This document shows, one piece after another, positions 27,443-36,949 of a DNA stretch of 53,594 bases. Under the pieces are notes generated by a model that saw only the letters and a program-made list of their open reading frames with translations, had not been told where the DNA came from and ran no database searches. Each line of letters begins with the position of its first letter. The stretch's first letter is position 1. The translations under genes and the position numbers were made by a program. The stretch is from assembly GCF_016278715.1 (NCBI RefSeq), contig NZ_JADQBH010000140.1:1-53594 (forward strand). The letters run 5' to 3'. This DNA comes from Marinilabilia sp. Lineage in GTDB: Bacteria > Bacteroidota > Bacteroidia > Bacteroidales > Marinilabiliaceae.

Positions 27443-28660
27443 TTAATCCGGAAAGGCCATTATCTTCTCAAACCACTTAACAAACCGTTCCAAAGTATAA
27501 TTTGTTGTGACTTTTTCCCTGGCAGCTTTTCCGAGCCGTTGACGCAATCCCTCAACCTCAAATAAAGAGCGGATGGCGTCAGCCACTTTCAGATAATCAG
27601 CACTAACCAATAACCCTTCCCGATCGGTCACCAGCATACGGGTGTCCCCCACATCGGTGACCACAACACCGTTTTCACAAGCCATAGCTTCAATTAACGA
27701 CTGGCTGGGATAGTTTTCATTACTTTGAAGAGAAACAAAAACCATAGATTGCTGAAGAATTTGCCAGGGGCGTGGGTGTAGCCCTGTAAACACAACATTT
27801 TCAAAACCCTGATCGGTCGAATATTGTTGCATCCTGGAAAGCTTACTTCCGGTTCCCATTACAAAAAAAGTGACCTCCCCGAATTGTTCTTCTTTTATCA
27901 GAACATTAACAACTTCCAGAAAAAGCATTGGGTTTTTGATGGGCTCCAGCCTTGCCAGAAATACCACCCAGGGTTTTTTGGGTTCAACGGCGAAATAATT
28001 AGTGTAATCTATAAAACTGCAAGGCGTCACTAATTTATCGCCTTTAAGCTTTGTTCCCATTGCTTCCTGATATGCACAGACCAAAGACGGAGACAAAAAA
28101 TCCAGTTGCTGAGCATATTGCAAAACCCAATACTGACTGTCGAAGAATTTCACAACATCGCGGTAAAGCATCAGCTTCTCGGAAGCATTAACACTGTACA
28201 CCATCCGAATCCCCATCCATTTGCACCACATCCAAATCCATATTCCCCCTTGCCATACCGCATAAACTTTCTTTACTCTAAGATACTTTGCCTTTCGGAC
28301 AAAGAAAAAGGAGAAACGCAGCCAGAGAAAGAAAGTCCTCAGGAAATATTTCAAGCCCCCCAGGAATTGTATGACTTTAAGTTGTACCGAAGGTGAATTT
28401 GATGTAGGAGAGACTCCCTGACTTTTCACTTTTCGTGGAACTCCGCTGCCGCCATCATGAAAAAGAACAATACGCTCGTGAGGCAAAAGGATGGAGCTGT
28501 TGACCAAAAGACGATACAGGCGGGTGTTCATAATCAGGTAGAAATCCAATCCATCCGCCATCAGACGATTAAAAAGAGTAGCATATCGCTTCTCTGCCCC
28601 ACCGTATCTTCCTGAGAAATTCAAGACACACAAAACTCTGTTTTTGGAAACTTCCTTCAT
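27443..28660 (-). CDS. GT-B glycosyltransferase (GT4-like)
   Basis: The protein has 405 residues. The start at 28660 is chosen because it gives a 4-base ATGA overlap with the upstream glycosyltransferase stop (28657-28659), a sign of translational coupling; an ATG at 28666 is the alternative. The N-terminal domain shows NFSGRYGGAEKR and the C-terminal domain shows the GT4 donor-binding pattern (VFLARLEPIKNP, VFTGLHPRPWQI, NYPSQSLIEAMAC with its Glu). It should transfer a sugar from a nucleotide-sugar donor to a lipid-linked repeat unit at the cytosolic face. The stretch GGLKYFLRTFFLWLRFSFFF is hydrophobic and may touch the membrane. Specificity is unknown. Confidence 0.85.
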   Translation of the reverse strand: MKEVSKNRVLCVLNFSGRYGGAEKRYATLFNRLMADGLDFYLIMNTRLYRLLVNSSILLPHERIVLFHDGGSGVPRKVKSQGVSPTSNSPSVQLKVIQFLGGLKYFLRTFFLWLRFSFFFVRKAKYLRVKKVYAVWQGGIWIWMWCKWMGIRMVYSVNASEKLMLYRDVVKFFDSQYWVLQYAQQLDFLSPSLVCAYQEAMGTKLKGDKLVTPCSFIDYTNYFAVEPKKPWVVFLARLEPIKNPMLFLEVVNVLIKEEQFGEVTFFVMGTGSKLSRMQQYSTDQGFENVVFTGLHPRPWQILQQSMVFVSLQSNENYPSQSLIEAMACENGVVVTDVGDTRMLVTDREGLLVSADYLKVADAIRSLFEVEGLRQRLGKAAREKVTTNYTLERFVKWFEKIMAFPD

Positions 28661-29876
28661 TGCCACATCGAATAAAGAAGCTCCGCCAGCCAGGAAGCCC
28701 GGTTTTGCCAGGATAAATTTTCCAGTGCAAATTCGGCACAGTGCTTCTTTTGTTCCTTATTGTTGCGATAAAGCAGGATGCGATTAAAAATAGTCTCCGC
28801 CGCCTCATCATCCTGCCAGATTTCTCCCAAATCGTTCTCCCGAACCATCCTTTCCAGGGTGTGTACATGAGGAGTAATAAGTACAGAGGTCCCTCCAGCC
28901 AGATATTCAGGAAACTTAGTTGGAAAAGCCTCGTGGTTCAATGGTAAATCCTCACGTATCAGCATCGCCAAATCGGCAACCATCTGATAGCGATTCAGCT
29001 CAGACTGGTCGAGATGAAAAATGCCATACGAATGTCGGGTAAATTTCGACTTCGCAGTTCAGTTAAAAACTTCTCCGACTCATTGGGAAGATTAATCATA
29101 AAAAAAGCATCGGGACAAACCTCCCTGAAACGGGCAAAGAACTCCACCATTTGCGGCACCATCTGGTAATACTTGTCGGTGCCACTGTAAACCAATACGA
29201 ACCGATTCTCCAGACCAAACCCGGTTTTCATTTCCCGGGCTTTCTGGGCATCATAACAGAAACGACCGGCATCATAAAAATTGTACTTGGCTACATGCCT
29301 TTTACCCGGGGGAAGGTCTTTGCACTCGTCGGAAACGGTAAACACAAGATCACTCTTTTTGAGGCAGAGATTTCGGATAAAACGATAGAGCCGGACACGC
29401 CACCAGGGAGCTCCCTGAACAGCCATCTCATTGACCCGGTCGCCCCTCATATCGTAAACAAGACGGAAGCGGAAAAACAACCCGAGAATTATCCCATACA
29501 GAGCTCCCAAATCATTGTAACCATAGACTATATCAGGATTCGTTGTTTTCATCACCCGATACAACCATTTCAGATTAAGCAGCAACTGCATCAACTGTGG
29601 AAAAAGTCGTCCCCGCCTGGTCTTTCGCTCAAAGAAAAAAGCACGACAGGACTCCTCCTGCCGCGTTTGTTTTAAATGTTCTTTGCCGTAGCCGACCTGC
29701 TTTGAATTATTATTTAGAGAAACCAGGGTCACATCCATCTCTCTCTTTCGCAATTCGGGCAGCACAAAGCCAAATGCAGTACGGAAATTCAATGTTTGCA
29801 CCTGAAATCCAGGCTCATCGGGTCGTTGAAAAAACGCCACCGGCAACAAATACAGAATGGACTTGGGCTTGGCCAT
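28657..29876 (-). pseudogene. Glycosyltransferase gene split by a -1 frameshift
   Basis: Two minus-strand frames make one GT-B protein of about 406 residues. The first part runs from ATG 29876 to a stop at 28995 (starts MAKPKSILYLLPVAFFQRP; contains YGYNDLGALYGI and FVLVYSGTDKYYQMV). The second part continues to 28657 with the donor-site half (FPTKFPEYLAGGTSVLI). On the coding strand, adding one T to the run of five at 29017-29021 joins them through FFHLDQSELNRYQMVADL, a sensible continuation. The gene lies between wbpA-like and GT4-like genes and is coupled to the latter by ATGA. It may be a real loss, a sequencing error, or read by slippage; no canonical slippery heptamer is present. Confidence 0.8.
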
Positions 29877-29884
29877 ATCAAAAC

Positions 29885-31174
29885 TTACAAACTCCAGTAT
29901 TCCAGCTCTTTAATTTTATCTTTAAAAACACCTTTCACATCCACAAAAAGGGCATCGTCACAGGTAATCGACTTAAAATAGGCCTCGTCCAGTTTCATAT
30001 ATTTGTCGTGATTAACGGCAAGAATAATGGCATGATACTCTTTCTTAATCTCATTCACCAGCCCATAACCATACTCTTCCATCAACTCCTCAGAAGAAGC
30101 ATAAGGATCTGCAACATCCACCTCCACACTGAAAGATCGAAGTTCGTTGTAAACATCGGCAACTTTGGAATTACGAATATCGCTCACATTTTCCTTAAAA
30201 GTAGCCCCCATGATAAGCACCCGGGCACCATTTATTTTATGTCCAGTAGAGATGAGTTTCTTCACCACCTGTTTGGCCACATAAGGACCCATTGCATCAT
30301 TAATAACCCGGCCTCCGGTAATAATTTTGGAGTGATACCCCAGTTCGTTGGCCTTGTAAGTAAGATAATAGGGATCCACACCAATACAATGTCCACCCAC
30401 CAATCCGGGGAAAAACCTCAGGAAATTCCATTTGGTTCCTGCTGCCTCAAGCACCTCGTAAGTGTTTATATTCAGCCGATTAAATATCAGCGACAATTCA
30501 TTCATTAAAGCGATATTCACATCACGCTGGGTATTTTCGATAATTTTGGCAGCCTCCGCCACTTTAATTGAACTGGCCCTATGGATACCGGCCTTAATTA
30601 TGGAGCTGTAAACATCAGAAATAACCTCAAGCGCTTCCGGATCGCTTCCGGAAACAATTTTCAGAATTTTAGTCAGCGTATGTTCCTTGTCGCCTGGGTT
30701 GATGCGTTCGGGCGAATAACCGACCTTAAAATCTTCATTGAACTTAAGCCCTGACTCCTCTTCCAGTATTGGAACACAATCTTCTTCGGTACATCCGGGA
30801 TAAACAGTGGATTCAAAAACTACATAATCTCCTTTTTTCAAGGCTTTACCCACCGTACGGGATGCACTAAGTAAGGGATTAAGATCAGGTAGATTGTGCT
30901 TATTAATAGGTGTGGGCACTGCTACCACATGAAAAGTAGCTTCACGCAAATCGGCCGGATCACTTGAAAATTGTATATCACAACCTTCAAAATCTGAAGC
31001 CTCTAATTCATTGCTCGGGTCAATTCCCTTTTTCATCAGTTCCACCCGCGCAGGCTTGATATCAAACCCAATAACCTTCATTTTACGGGAAAATTCCAAA
31101 GCAATAGGAAGTCCCACATAGCCCAGCCCTACAACTGACAGCTTCGTTTCTTTGTTAATAAGTTGCTGAAACAT
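29885..31174 (-). CDS. wbpA: UDP-N-acetyl-glucosamine 6-dehydrogenase (WbpA/TviB-type)
   Basis: The 429-residue nucleotide-sugar dehydrogenase has an N-terminal NAD-binding motif (SVVGLGYVGLPIALEFS), the central helix segment and the catalytic Cys263 in VGGHCIGVDPYYL. The motifs FKVGYSPERINPGD and AEAAKIIENTQRDVNIALMNE are typical of the WbpA/WbpO/TviB group, which oxidises C6 of UDP-HexNAc to the uronic acid in two NAD-linked steps. wbpB, wbpD and wbpE homologues lie directly upstream, so UDP-GlcNAc to UDP-GlcNAcA is the likely reaction, though sequence alone does not separate GlcNAc from GalNAc. Its start overlaps the end of wbpB by 20 bases. Confidence 0.88.
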   Translation of the reverse strand: MFQQLINKETKLSVVGLGYVGLPIALEFSRKMKVIGFDIKPARVELMKKGIDPSNELEASDFEGCDIQFSSDPADLREATFHVVAVPTPINKHNLPDLNPLLSASRTVGKALKKGDYVVFESTVYPGCTEEDCVPILEEESGLKFNEDFKVGYSPERINPGDKEHTLTKILKIVSGSDPEALEVISDVYSSIIKAGIHRASSIKVAEAAKIIENTQRDVNIALMNELSLIFNRLNINTYEVLEAAGTKWNFLRFFPGLVGGHCIGVDPYYLTYKANELGYHSKIITGGRVINDAMGPYVAKQVVKKLISTGHKINGARVLIMGATFKENVSDIRNSKVADVYNELRSFSVEVDVADPYASSEELMEEYGYGLVNEIKKEYHAIILAVNHDKYMKLDEAYFKSITCDDALFVDVKGVFKDKIKELEYWSL

Positions 31175-32210
31175 AACTTCTTAAAATTTTGTTTTCTCTA
31201 TGTTGATAAATTCTCTCAATGATATCTACAACTTTCAGCCCCTCTAACGCATTGGTGGTAACATAAGTTCGCTCCCTGAGGGTCTGAATTACATTATCAA
31301 TCACATATTGGTGATTAGCGGCTGAACCTTTGTAGCTGCCGTAATCGTTCGGCGGGTTCACGGGCAGTAAATCAGGCATTTCATAATCCTTAATATTACA
31401 TTCCACCACTTCGTTCATGTACTGACCAGCTACTTTGATGGTTCCTTTTTCTCCGATAATGGTAATGGTGCTCTCCAGGTTACGATCCCACACAGCCGTT
31501 GAGAAATTAATATTTCCCATTCCTCCTTTCACAAAGTTAAACATCACCGAACCGCTGTCTTCAAAATCAGTGGATTGCTGATGCGCAAAATCATTAAAAC
31601 TGGCCTTAATTTGAGTGATATCGCCAAATAACCAGTACAAAATATCGATAAAATGGGAAAACTGCGTAAATAATGTTCCGCCATCCAACCCGGCAGTCCC
31701 GTGCCAATCATTCTTCCGGTAATAATGGTCATCACGGTTCCAGAAGCAGTTGAGCTGGACAAAATAGATTTGCCCGAGACGTTTTTGTTCCATCACCTCT
31801 TTAAGCCATACCGAAGGAGGCGAATAACGATTTTGCATTACCGTGAAGACATGTCTGGAGACCTGAAGGGCTTTATGGATAATTTCTTCACCCTCCATTC
31901 TGGTCAAAGCCATCGGTTTCTCCACAACAACATGCTTCCGTTTCTCTAAAGCTGCTACAGCCTGACTTGCGTGTAAACCGTTGGGCGTGCAAATATTCAC
32001 CACATGGCAATCGTCCAGTGTTTCCAGCATCTTACTGAAACTGGTAAAATAGGGAACATGATCCTGGTCCCAGCCTGTTTCTTCCGGAGACCGAATATCG
32101 CAAACGGCGCAAAGCTCTGCTTCCGGGTTATCCCTTATCATGGCAGCGTGTCTTTTTCCGATGCGCCCCAGACCCACAATTGCGAACCTGATTTTAGTTG
32201 ATGTTACCAT
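31155..32210 (-). CDS. wbpB: UDP-GlcNAcA 3-dehydrogenase (WbpB-type Gfo/Idh/MocA oxidoreductase)
   Basis: The protein has 351 residues from ATG 32210; a longer frame to 32312 runs into wbpD and is rejected. The N-terminal Rossmann motif is IRFAIVGLGRIGKRH, and EKPMALT is the usual Gfo/Idh catalytic-lysine segment. GGTLFTQFSHFIDILYWLFG is the conserved substrate-domain helix seen in WbpB/WlbA. The enzyme should oxidise C3 of UDP-GlcNAcA to the 3-keto sugar, using NAD. It starts 4 bases after wbpD and overlaps wbpA by 20 bases, so the four-gene set is one translation unit. The exact substrate is inferred from the neighbours. Confidence 0.85.
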   Translation of the reverse strand: MVTSTKIRFAIVGLGRIGKRHAAMIRDNPEAELCAVCDIRSPEETGWDQDHVPYFTSFSKMLETLDDCHVVNICTPNGLHASQAVAALEKRKHVVVEKPMALTRMEGEEIIHKALQVSRHVFTVMQNRYSPPSVWLKEVMEQKRLGQIYFVQLNCFWNRDDHYYRKNDWHGTAGLDGGTLFTQFSHFIDILYWLFGDITQIKASFNDFAHQQSTDFEDSGSVMFNFVKGGMGNINFSTAVWDRNLESTITIIGEKGTIKVAGQYMNEVVECNIKDYEMPDLLPVNPPNDYGSYKGSAANHQYVIDNVIQTLRERTYVTTNALEGLKVVDIIERIYQHRENKILRSYVSATY

Positions 32211-32214
32211 AGTT

Positions 32215-32796
32215 CTATCTTTTAACGACCCTTCCATTTTCCAATAAATAAATTTCCGCGCTCTCGGGACAAACAGCCATTCGGTCCTCATCGAACTCCA
32301 ACGGATGTCCAAATTCGCTCATCCATCCGGCTTGTCGGGCCGGGTTGCCCACCATAAGCGCATAATCGGCCACATCATGGGTAACCACTGCTCCGGCCCC
32401 AATAAAAGCATAGCGTCCGATGGTGTGTCCACAAACAATGGTGGCATTGGCGCCGATGGTTGCGCCGGTTTTTACCACCGTTTCCTCATACTGATTACGC
32501 CTTGGAACAGCGCTGCGCGGGTTGGAGACATTCGTAAAAACACATGAAGGGCCAAGAAAAACGTCGTCCTCACAAACCACTCCGGTGTAGATGGAAACAT
32601 TATTCTGCACTTTCACATTATTGCCCAGAATAACCCCCGGCGAAACAACCACATTTTGTCCAAGGTTACAGTTTTCACCAATACGGCAACCGCTCATAAT
32701 GTGGCAGAAATGCCAGATGGTTGTTCCAATTCCAATTTCTGTCTGGTCGTCAACAACTGCTGAAGGATGAATTTTAGGTAAAGTTAATCCCTGCAT
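32215..32796 (-). CDS. wbpD: UDP-3-amino sugar N-acetyltransferase (WbpD-type left-handed beta-helix)
   Basis: The 193-residue protein is made of hexapeptide repeats from about residue 10 to 150 ([20 protein letters not shown], then [17 protein letters not shown] and [12 protein letters not shown]), which form a trimeric left-handed beta helix. [15 protein letters not shown] matches the loop in WbpD/WlbB acetyltransferases, and [14 protein letters not shown] closes the helix. It should use acetyl-CoA to acetylate the 3-amino group made by the neighbouring aminotransferase. It lies 7 bases after wbpE and 4 bases before wbpB. Family and context agree well. Confidence 0.9.
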   Translation of the reverse strand: MQGLTLPKIHPSAVVDDQTEIGIGTTIWHFCHIMSGCRIGENCNLGQNVVVSPGVILGNNVKVQNNVSIYTGVVCEDDVFLGPSCVFTNVSNPRSAVPRRNQYEETVVKTGATIGANATIVCGHTIGRYAFIGAGAVVTHDVADYALMVGNPARQAGWMSEFGHPLEFDEDRMAVCPESAEIYLLENGRVVKR

Positions 32797-32803
32797 AAGT
32801 AGC

Positions 32804-33958
32804 TTATTTTTTAAAGAACTTCTTTATGTTTTTAATGATATATACCTGTTGCTCTTCCGTCATTTCAGTGTGCATAGGCAACGACAAAACCTCCTCACTT
32901 AACATTTCGCTCACGGGGAGCCGAAAATTGTTGCCACAACAAGGTGCAAAAACAGGTTGCCGATGCAATGGCACAGGATAATATACCATAGAGGAAACGC
33001 CTGCCTGAGCAAGAAAATCTTTTAACCCGTCACGCAAATCACCTCTCACCCTGACGGTAAACTGATTAAATGTATGTTGGGCCTTTTCACTTTGTTGGGG
33101 TAGTTTCAATTCTGAAACGTTTGTCAGTTCATCGAAATAAAGTTCTGCAACCTTTTGTCGCCTGAGGATAAAATCATCCAGATGTTTTAACTTCTCGATT
33201 AAAACCGCAGCCTGTAGTGTATCCAGGCGTGAGTTTATTCCCACACGTTCGTTGAAATATTTCTTTTTTGACCCATGATTTACAATCATCCTAAGTCGCT
33301 CAGCCAAATACTCATCATGGGTAAAGCAAGCCCCTCCATCTCCAAAACATCCCAGATTTTTGGAAGGAAAAAAAGAGGTACAACCAATATGGCCTATGGT
33401 TCCCAACTTTTGAAATGTCCCATTCATTTGGTAAGAGGCTCCCAGGCTCTGCGCGCCGTCTTCGATCACAAAAAGCTCAAGTTCCCGGGCAATTTCCATG
33501 ATCTCATCCATCGCCGCTCCCTGACCAAATAAATGCACCGGAATAATAACACGGGTCCGCTCAGTCAAGGCATTTCTGACTTTTGCAGGGTCGATATTAT
33601 AGGTATGCGGATCCACATCCACCAAAACCGGTTGAAGCCCCAATAAAACAATCACCTCAACCGTGGAGACGAAAGAAAAGGTCGTCGTTATCACTTCATC
33701 ACCGGGCTCAAGATCCAGGGCCATCAGGGCAGCCTGCAGAGCATCTGTTCCATTACCACAGGGAATAACATGGCCCGTAGAAAGATAACCTGCCAGGGCA
33801 TCACTAAAGACTTTCACTTCAGCTCCGTTGATATAGTTTCCCAGATCCAGTACCCGTTGCATTGCCCCATCGATTTCCGGTTGCAAACGATGATATTGTC
33901 CGGTGAGATCTACCATCGGAATTTGAATATTCTTATTATGTATATCTGCCATTTTCAT
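32804..33958 (-). CDS. wbpE: UDP-3-keto sugar aminotransferase (WbpE-type, DegT/DnrJ/EryC1/StrS)
   Basis: The 384-residue PLP enzyme may start at ATG 33958 or 33952. It has the StrS-family opening [18 protein letters not shown] as in WbpE/WlbC, a phosphate-binding segment [11 protein letters not shown], the Asp of EDGAQSLGA that holds the pyridine ring, and the Schiff-base Lys near residue 200 in [14 protein letters not shown]. It should transaminate UDP-3-keto-GlcNAcA using glutamate. It is the first of the wbpE-D-B-A block; 143 bases separate it from the Wzi-like gene upstream, including a dispersed repeat. No promoter consensus was found there. Confidence 0.88.
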   Translation of the reverse strand: MKMADIHNKNIQIPMVDLTGQYHRLQPEIDGAMQRVLDLGNYINGAEVKVFSDALAGYLSTGHVIPCGNGTDALQAALMALDLEPGDEVITTTFSFVSTVEVIVLLGLQPVLVDVDPHTYNIDPAKVRNALTERTRVIIPVHLFGQGAAMDEIMEIARELELFVIEDGAQSLGASYQMNGTFQKLGTIGHIGCTSFFPSKNLGCFGDGGACFTHDEYLAERLRMIVNHGSKKKYFNERVGINSRLDTLQAAVLIEKLKHLDDFILRRQKVAELYFDELTNVSELKLPQQSEKAQHTFNQFTVRVRGDLRDGLKDFLAQAGVSSMVYYPVPLHRQPVFAPCCGNNFRLPVSEMLSEEVLSLPMHTEMTEEQQVYIIKNIKKFFKK

Positions 33959-34047
33959 TCACAATACTCTGCTTGATTTTTACATGCAATTGATAATTAA
34001 CCCATTACAAAATCGGACAAGAAAACCACAACTCCCTCATAATAAAA

Positions 34048-34076
34048 ACTTTGCGTCATTGCGTCTCTGCGTTTAA
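34048..34076. repeat. 29-base dispersed repeat, copy 2
   Basis: This copy matches 262-290 at 28 of 29 positions in the same orientation. It lies in the 143-base gap between the 3' end of the Wzi-like gene and the start of wbpE. A looser relative rich in TTGCGG...CCGTCCCTGTG sits at 35799-35830 in the next gap upstream. Confidence 0.65.
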
Positions 34077-34101
34077 GCTTTTTTTTAACGGGCAATTACC
34101 T

Positions 34102-35772
34102 TCAAAACCCATAATTTATTCCAAATTTACCGGTTACCGTTCCCTCCATCAAAAAAGGAGGAAGGTATTTATCTTTTTCGGGACCACTAACATCCTGGTG
34201 ACACAAAGAGAAAAAGAGATAACCGTCATTTATCACCTGCCAGGAACCTTTCAATGCCGTTTGCTGCAATTTCCACCTCACCTCATCCATAAACGGCAAT
34301 CCCCAGCGGGGTTCTTCCTGGTTGATTTCAGGATATTCGGTTTCTCTGCCTTCAACCAGGATCTCCTGGTAGCTCTTCCCTTTCCTGGCTATTAAGTGAG
34401 ACAACTCCAGTTTTAACCCGCGAAGGGGTCGATACTGAAAACTCAGAAATACCTCGTCGCTATTATCCTGAAGGTAGTGGCCCATAGTATAATTATTGCT
34501 CTTCCAGGTAGTTGTAGGGATTTTATGCTGAAAAACCATCGGATGATTTCGGGTATATTCAAGAGTAAAAGCAGTTCCTTCAATAAGATTGGAAACTCTG
34601 GCCCCGGCTTTTAAACTTATATAATTGGATTGCTGATGTTTATCGAACATCCGGTTGATTGAAATCTCATCTACAAAAAGCGTAGAATAAAGATGAAGAT
34701 GCTGAATCTGACGGCTGCTGACTCCAAAAAACATCTGGGCATTCTGCCCCACTTCATTAGATGCTCCATTGTATGTGTGGTCCACAGATTTATAGAACAT
34801 CACCGGAATTAAAAATGCCGGATTGACATCCGTATCGGCATAAACGATGCTGTTGCCCGCTGAAAAATACAAACGGGGCAAGGGGCGAACCGTTATCAGG
34901 TTGGCCGCCACATATTTATTGGCAAATACTTCTCGTGTTCCATCGTAATAGTTGAATGATTCCGCACTGTCCACCACCTCCGAAACCAACCAGCCATGCA
35001 TAAAATCAAGCTGAAACCATGGTAACGGACTGATTGAAAACGACAAATACGCGTGCGAAGGGGCAATTCCGGAGAAAATATTCGCCCCGTTGTACCCATA
35101 TCCCCATTGGTAAGCGTCTTTGTGGAGCCCAATGCGTCCCCAGTCCCATGACCAGGTAACACCGCCCCGTGCCTCACTGTAATCGCCGCTATCGTCATCA
35201 CTCTTGTAAACCGCACCTCTGCGGGAAACCAGGTATTCAGGCCCACCCAGTACCTTTGACTCATGATTGTCGCGTAAGCCGGCATAAAAGCCAAAGTGCT
35301 TACCAATGGTTCCATGAAGCTCTCCCCCATTAAAACGATAGTAAGCCATTTCTCCACCCGAGGAAAGTACCTCCAGTCCCAAAACCGGGTTAACCGTCAG
35401 CTGAAACAAGGAATCGGAATAATAAAAAAGATCAAAACGCTTATTGATCGGTGTCTTTACTGTTTGTTCTTTCCCAAAATCACGTAAATAAAAGGCTATT
35501 TCATTCTTTATCCTCTCAGCCAATTCATCATGGGCAGAAGCTTCCACTAGTCTGTCAGATATAAACTTTCGTCCGTAAGGCTTCGTAATGGTATTTATAT
35601 CAATAATTCCCAGATTGGCAAGTTCATCCAATAGCTCATAAACACCTGTATTATCAATATGCACAGGCACATACTGCCCCCTCGTCTCATTACAAGAGAA
35701 CCCCATTGCCAAGAAGAAGAACAAAATATGAGTCCAGGATAAATAATTCTTAAAAAACATTCTCATAAGCAT
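34102..35772 (-). CDS. Capsule assembly Wzi-like outer-membrane protein
   Basis: The protein has about 556 residues from ATG 35772; ATGs at 35766 and 35760 are equally possible. A signal peptide (SWTHILFFFLAMGFS) precedes an N-terminal helical segment (YELLDELANLGIIDINT) and then many amphipathic strands (GLEVLSSGGEMAYYRFN, GGVTWSWDWGRIGLHKD), as in Bacteroidota proteins named Wzi. Wzi of E. coli is an 18-stranded barrel that binds capsule at the surface. Here the protein would attach or guide the polysaccharide made by the cluster. The middle region SHAYLSFSISPLPWFQLDFMHGW fits this family. Assignment is by family recall; capsule binding itself is inferred. Confidence 0.72.
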   Translation of the reverse strand: MLMRMFFKNYLSWTHILFFFLAMGFSCNETRGQYVPVHIDNTGVYELLDELANLGIIDINTITKPYGRKFISDRLVEASAHDELAERIKNEIAFYLRDFGKEQTVKTPINKRFDLFYYSDSLFQLTVNPVLGLEVLSSGGEMAYYRFNGGELHGTIGKHFGFYAGLRDNHESKVLGGPEYLVSRRGAVYKSDDDSGDYSEARGGVTWSWDWGRIGLHKDAYQWGYGYNGANIFSGIAPSHAYLSFSISPLPWFQLDFMHGWLVSEVVDSAESFNYYDGTREVFANKYVAANLITVRPLPRLYFSAGNSIVYADTDVNPAFLIPVMFYKSVDHTYNGASNEVGQNAQMFFGVSSRQIQHLHLYSTLFVDEISINRMFDKHQQSNYISLKAGARVSNLIEGTAFTLEYTRNHPMVFQHKIPTTTWKSNNYTMGHYLQDNSDEVFLSFQYRPLRGLKLELSHLIARKGKSYQEILVEGRETEYPEINQEEPRWGLPFMDEVRWKLQQTALKGSWQVINDGYLFFSLCHQDVSGPEKDKYLPPFLMEGTVTGKFGINYGF

Positions 35773-35798
35773 TGAAAACAAATCTCTGATAACAAAAA

Positions 35799-35830
35799 TC
35801 TTGCGGAACTCCGTCCCTGTGTTTGGTTAA
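35799..35830. repeat. Possible diverged relative of the TTGCGT repeat
   Basis: The 61-base gap before the Wzi-like gene is largely taken up by ATCTTGCGGAACTCCGTCCC and TGTGTTTGGTTAATTC. The word pattern (TTGCG, TCCGTCCCTGTGTTT) resembles that of the 29-base repeat, but the match is loose, and only a genome search could show whether it is repeated. Confidence 0.3.
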
Positions 35831-35833
35831 TTC

Positions 35834-36949
35834 TTAACGAACTATTGTTTGAAAAACATTCAACATTCTTTTTCCTACCACCTCTAAAGTGGCGTTCTCC
35901 CGGAACCACCGAACAGATCTTTCAGCTATCTGCTGCATTCGCTCGGGATCTGCCAGCAAACCTTCAATAGTTTCTTCCAAATCTTCCGGATTACAACTAA
36001 CAACCGGGATGTCAGGATAACAACTACGCGCCCACTGCTCCATGCGGCAAATTACCACACACCCGCGCGACAACCCTTCGATAGCCAGGAGGCCGAACGT
36101 ATGCGTAAACTGATCCACCAGGATGTGCGCTTTCCCCAGATTCTCAAGCACCTCCCGGTTGGTCATTCGACGTGAAAGATACTCAATCTTATACTTTCCA
36201 TTCAATTTGGCAATAGCCGCTTCAACATATCGAGTTCCCTTCAGTTCCTGATGTGAAGGGAAATGCATAATTTTCCAGCTTCCGGCACCCGAATAACGCT
36301 CCAAATCAACTTGTTGCCCGGGTAAATCAGTCATCAACCACATAGGTAATGCTTTTTCAGGTTTTTTCAGGTAGCCCGATGTGTTAGGACGTGAAAAAAT
36401 AAAATCGGCCATCTTCTCAAAATACTCAATCCTGCGTCTTTTCTCGTCTGGCTTGTGACACAAGCAATACCGTTGCTTACCCACATCACTGCAAAACCAG
36501 CAATCGCTGTATTTCATGGCATTCAACTCATCATGCGGATTTCGCTCAGCGCAACCGGGGAAAAAAAATGCCACTTTTTTCCCAAAAAACTTCAATACCC
36601 CCAAATCCCGATGATTATCAAAAAAGGTGATGGGCGAGATAAAGTAAAACAGGTCGTAACGAAAGAGAACCGAGATAAAAAACAAAAATCGAATGCCCGC
36701 ATTCACCGGTCTTAAAACAAAACGGTTATTGACCAGCTTAATAAGTCCCTTCCGGCTCACAGACCTGAATTGCACCACTTCTTTATCCACCGGATATCCG
36801 AATTCATGAGCATGGTAAACGTAACTTTCTGCTTTTACCCCCACACTCCTTAGCGAACGGGCAATGTAATGTGCATTTCCAGCTGTGTTTCCCGGCCCCA
36901 CAAAAACCCTGAGTTTCTTAATATTTTTTGCTTTCTCTTCTGTGTTCAT
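35834..36949 (-). CDS. Putative GT-B glycosyltransferase with a cysteine cluster
   Basis: The 371-residue protein starts RVFVGPGNTAGNAHYIARSL, an N-terminal Rossmann pattern of GT-B enzymes, and ends with a GT4-like donor half (EYLSRRMTNREVLENLGKAHI, TFGLLAIEGLSRGCVVIC with Glu). Between them, about residues 130-170, lies a cysteine-rich insert: FPGC, then CWFC, then YCLCH. The spacing suggests a bound metal, probably zinc, which I infer. The gene overlaps the deacetylase gene upstream by 32 bases, so they are coupled. It should act in polysaccharide assembly in the cytosol. The donor and acceptor are unknown, and the family is not one I can name. Confidence 0.65.
   Translation of the reverse strand: MNTEEKAKNIKKLRVFVGPGNTAGNAHYIARSLRSVGVKAESYVYHAHEFGYPVDKEVVQFRSVSRKGLIKLVNNRFVLRPVNAGIRFLFFISVLFRYDLFYFISPITFFDNHRDLGVLKFFGKKVAFFFPGCAERNPHDELNAMKYSDCWFCSDVGKQRYCLCHKPDEKRRRIEYFEKMADFIFSRPNTSGYLKKPEKALPMWLMTDLPGQQVDLERYSGAGSWKIMHFPSHQELKGTRYVEAAIAKLNGKYKIEYLSRRMTNREVLENLGKAHILVDQFTHTFGLLAIEGLSRGCVVICRMEQWARSCYPDIPVVSCNPEDLEETIEGLLADPERMQQIAERSVRWFRENATLEVVGKRMLNVFQTIVR

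Noticed and set aside
29597..30508. Plus-strand open frame of 303 codons
   Set aside because: It lies antisense to the split glycosyltransferase and the well-supported wbpA-like gene, and its translation matches no family pattern I know.
32211..32312. Longer start for the WbpB-like gene
   Set aside because: It would overlap wbpD by about 100 bases and precede the Rossmann motif with unrelated residues; ATG 32210 fits the family start.
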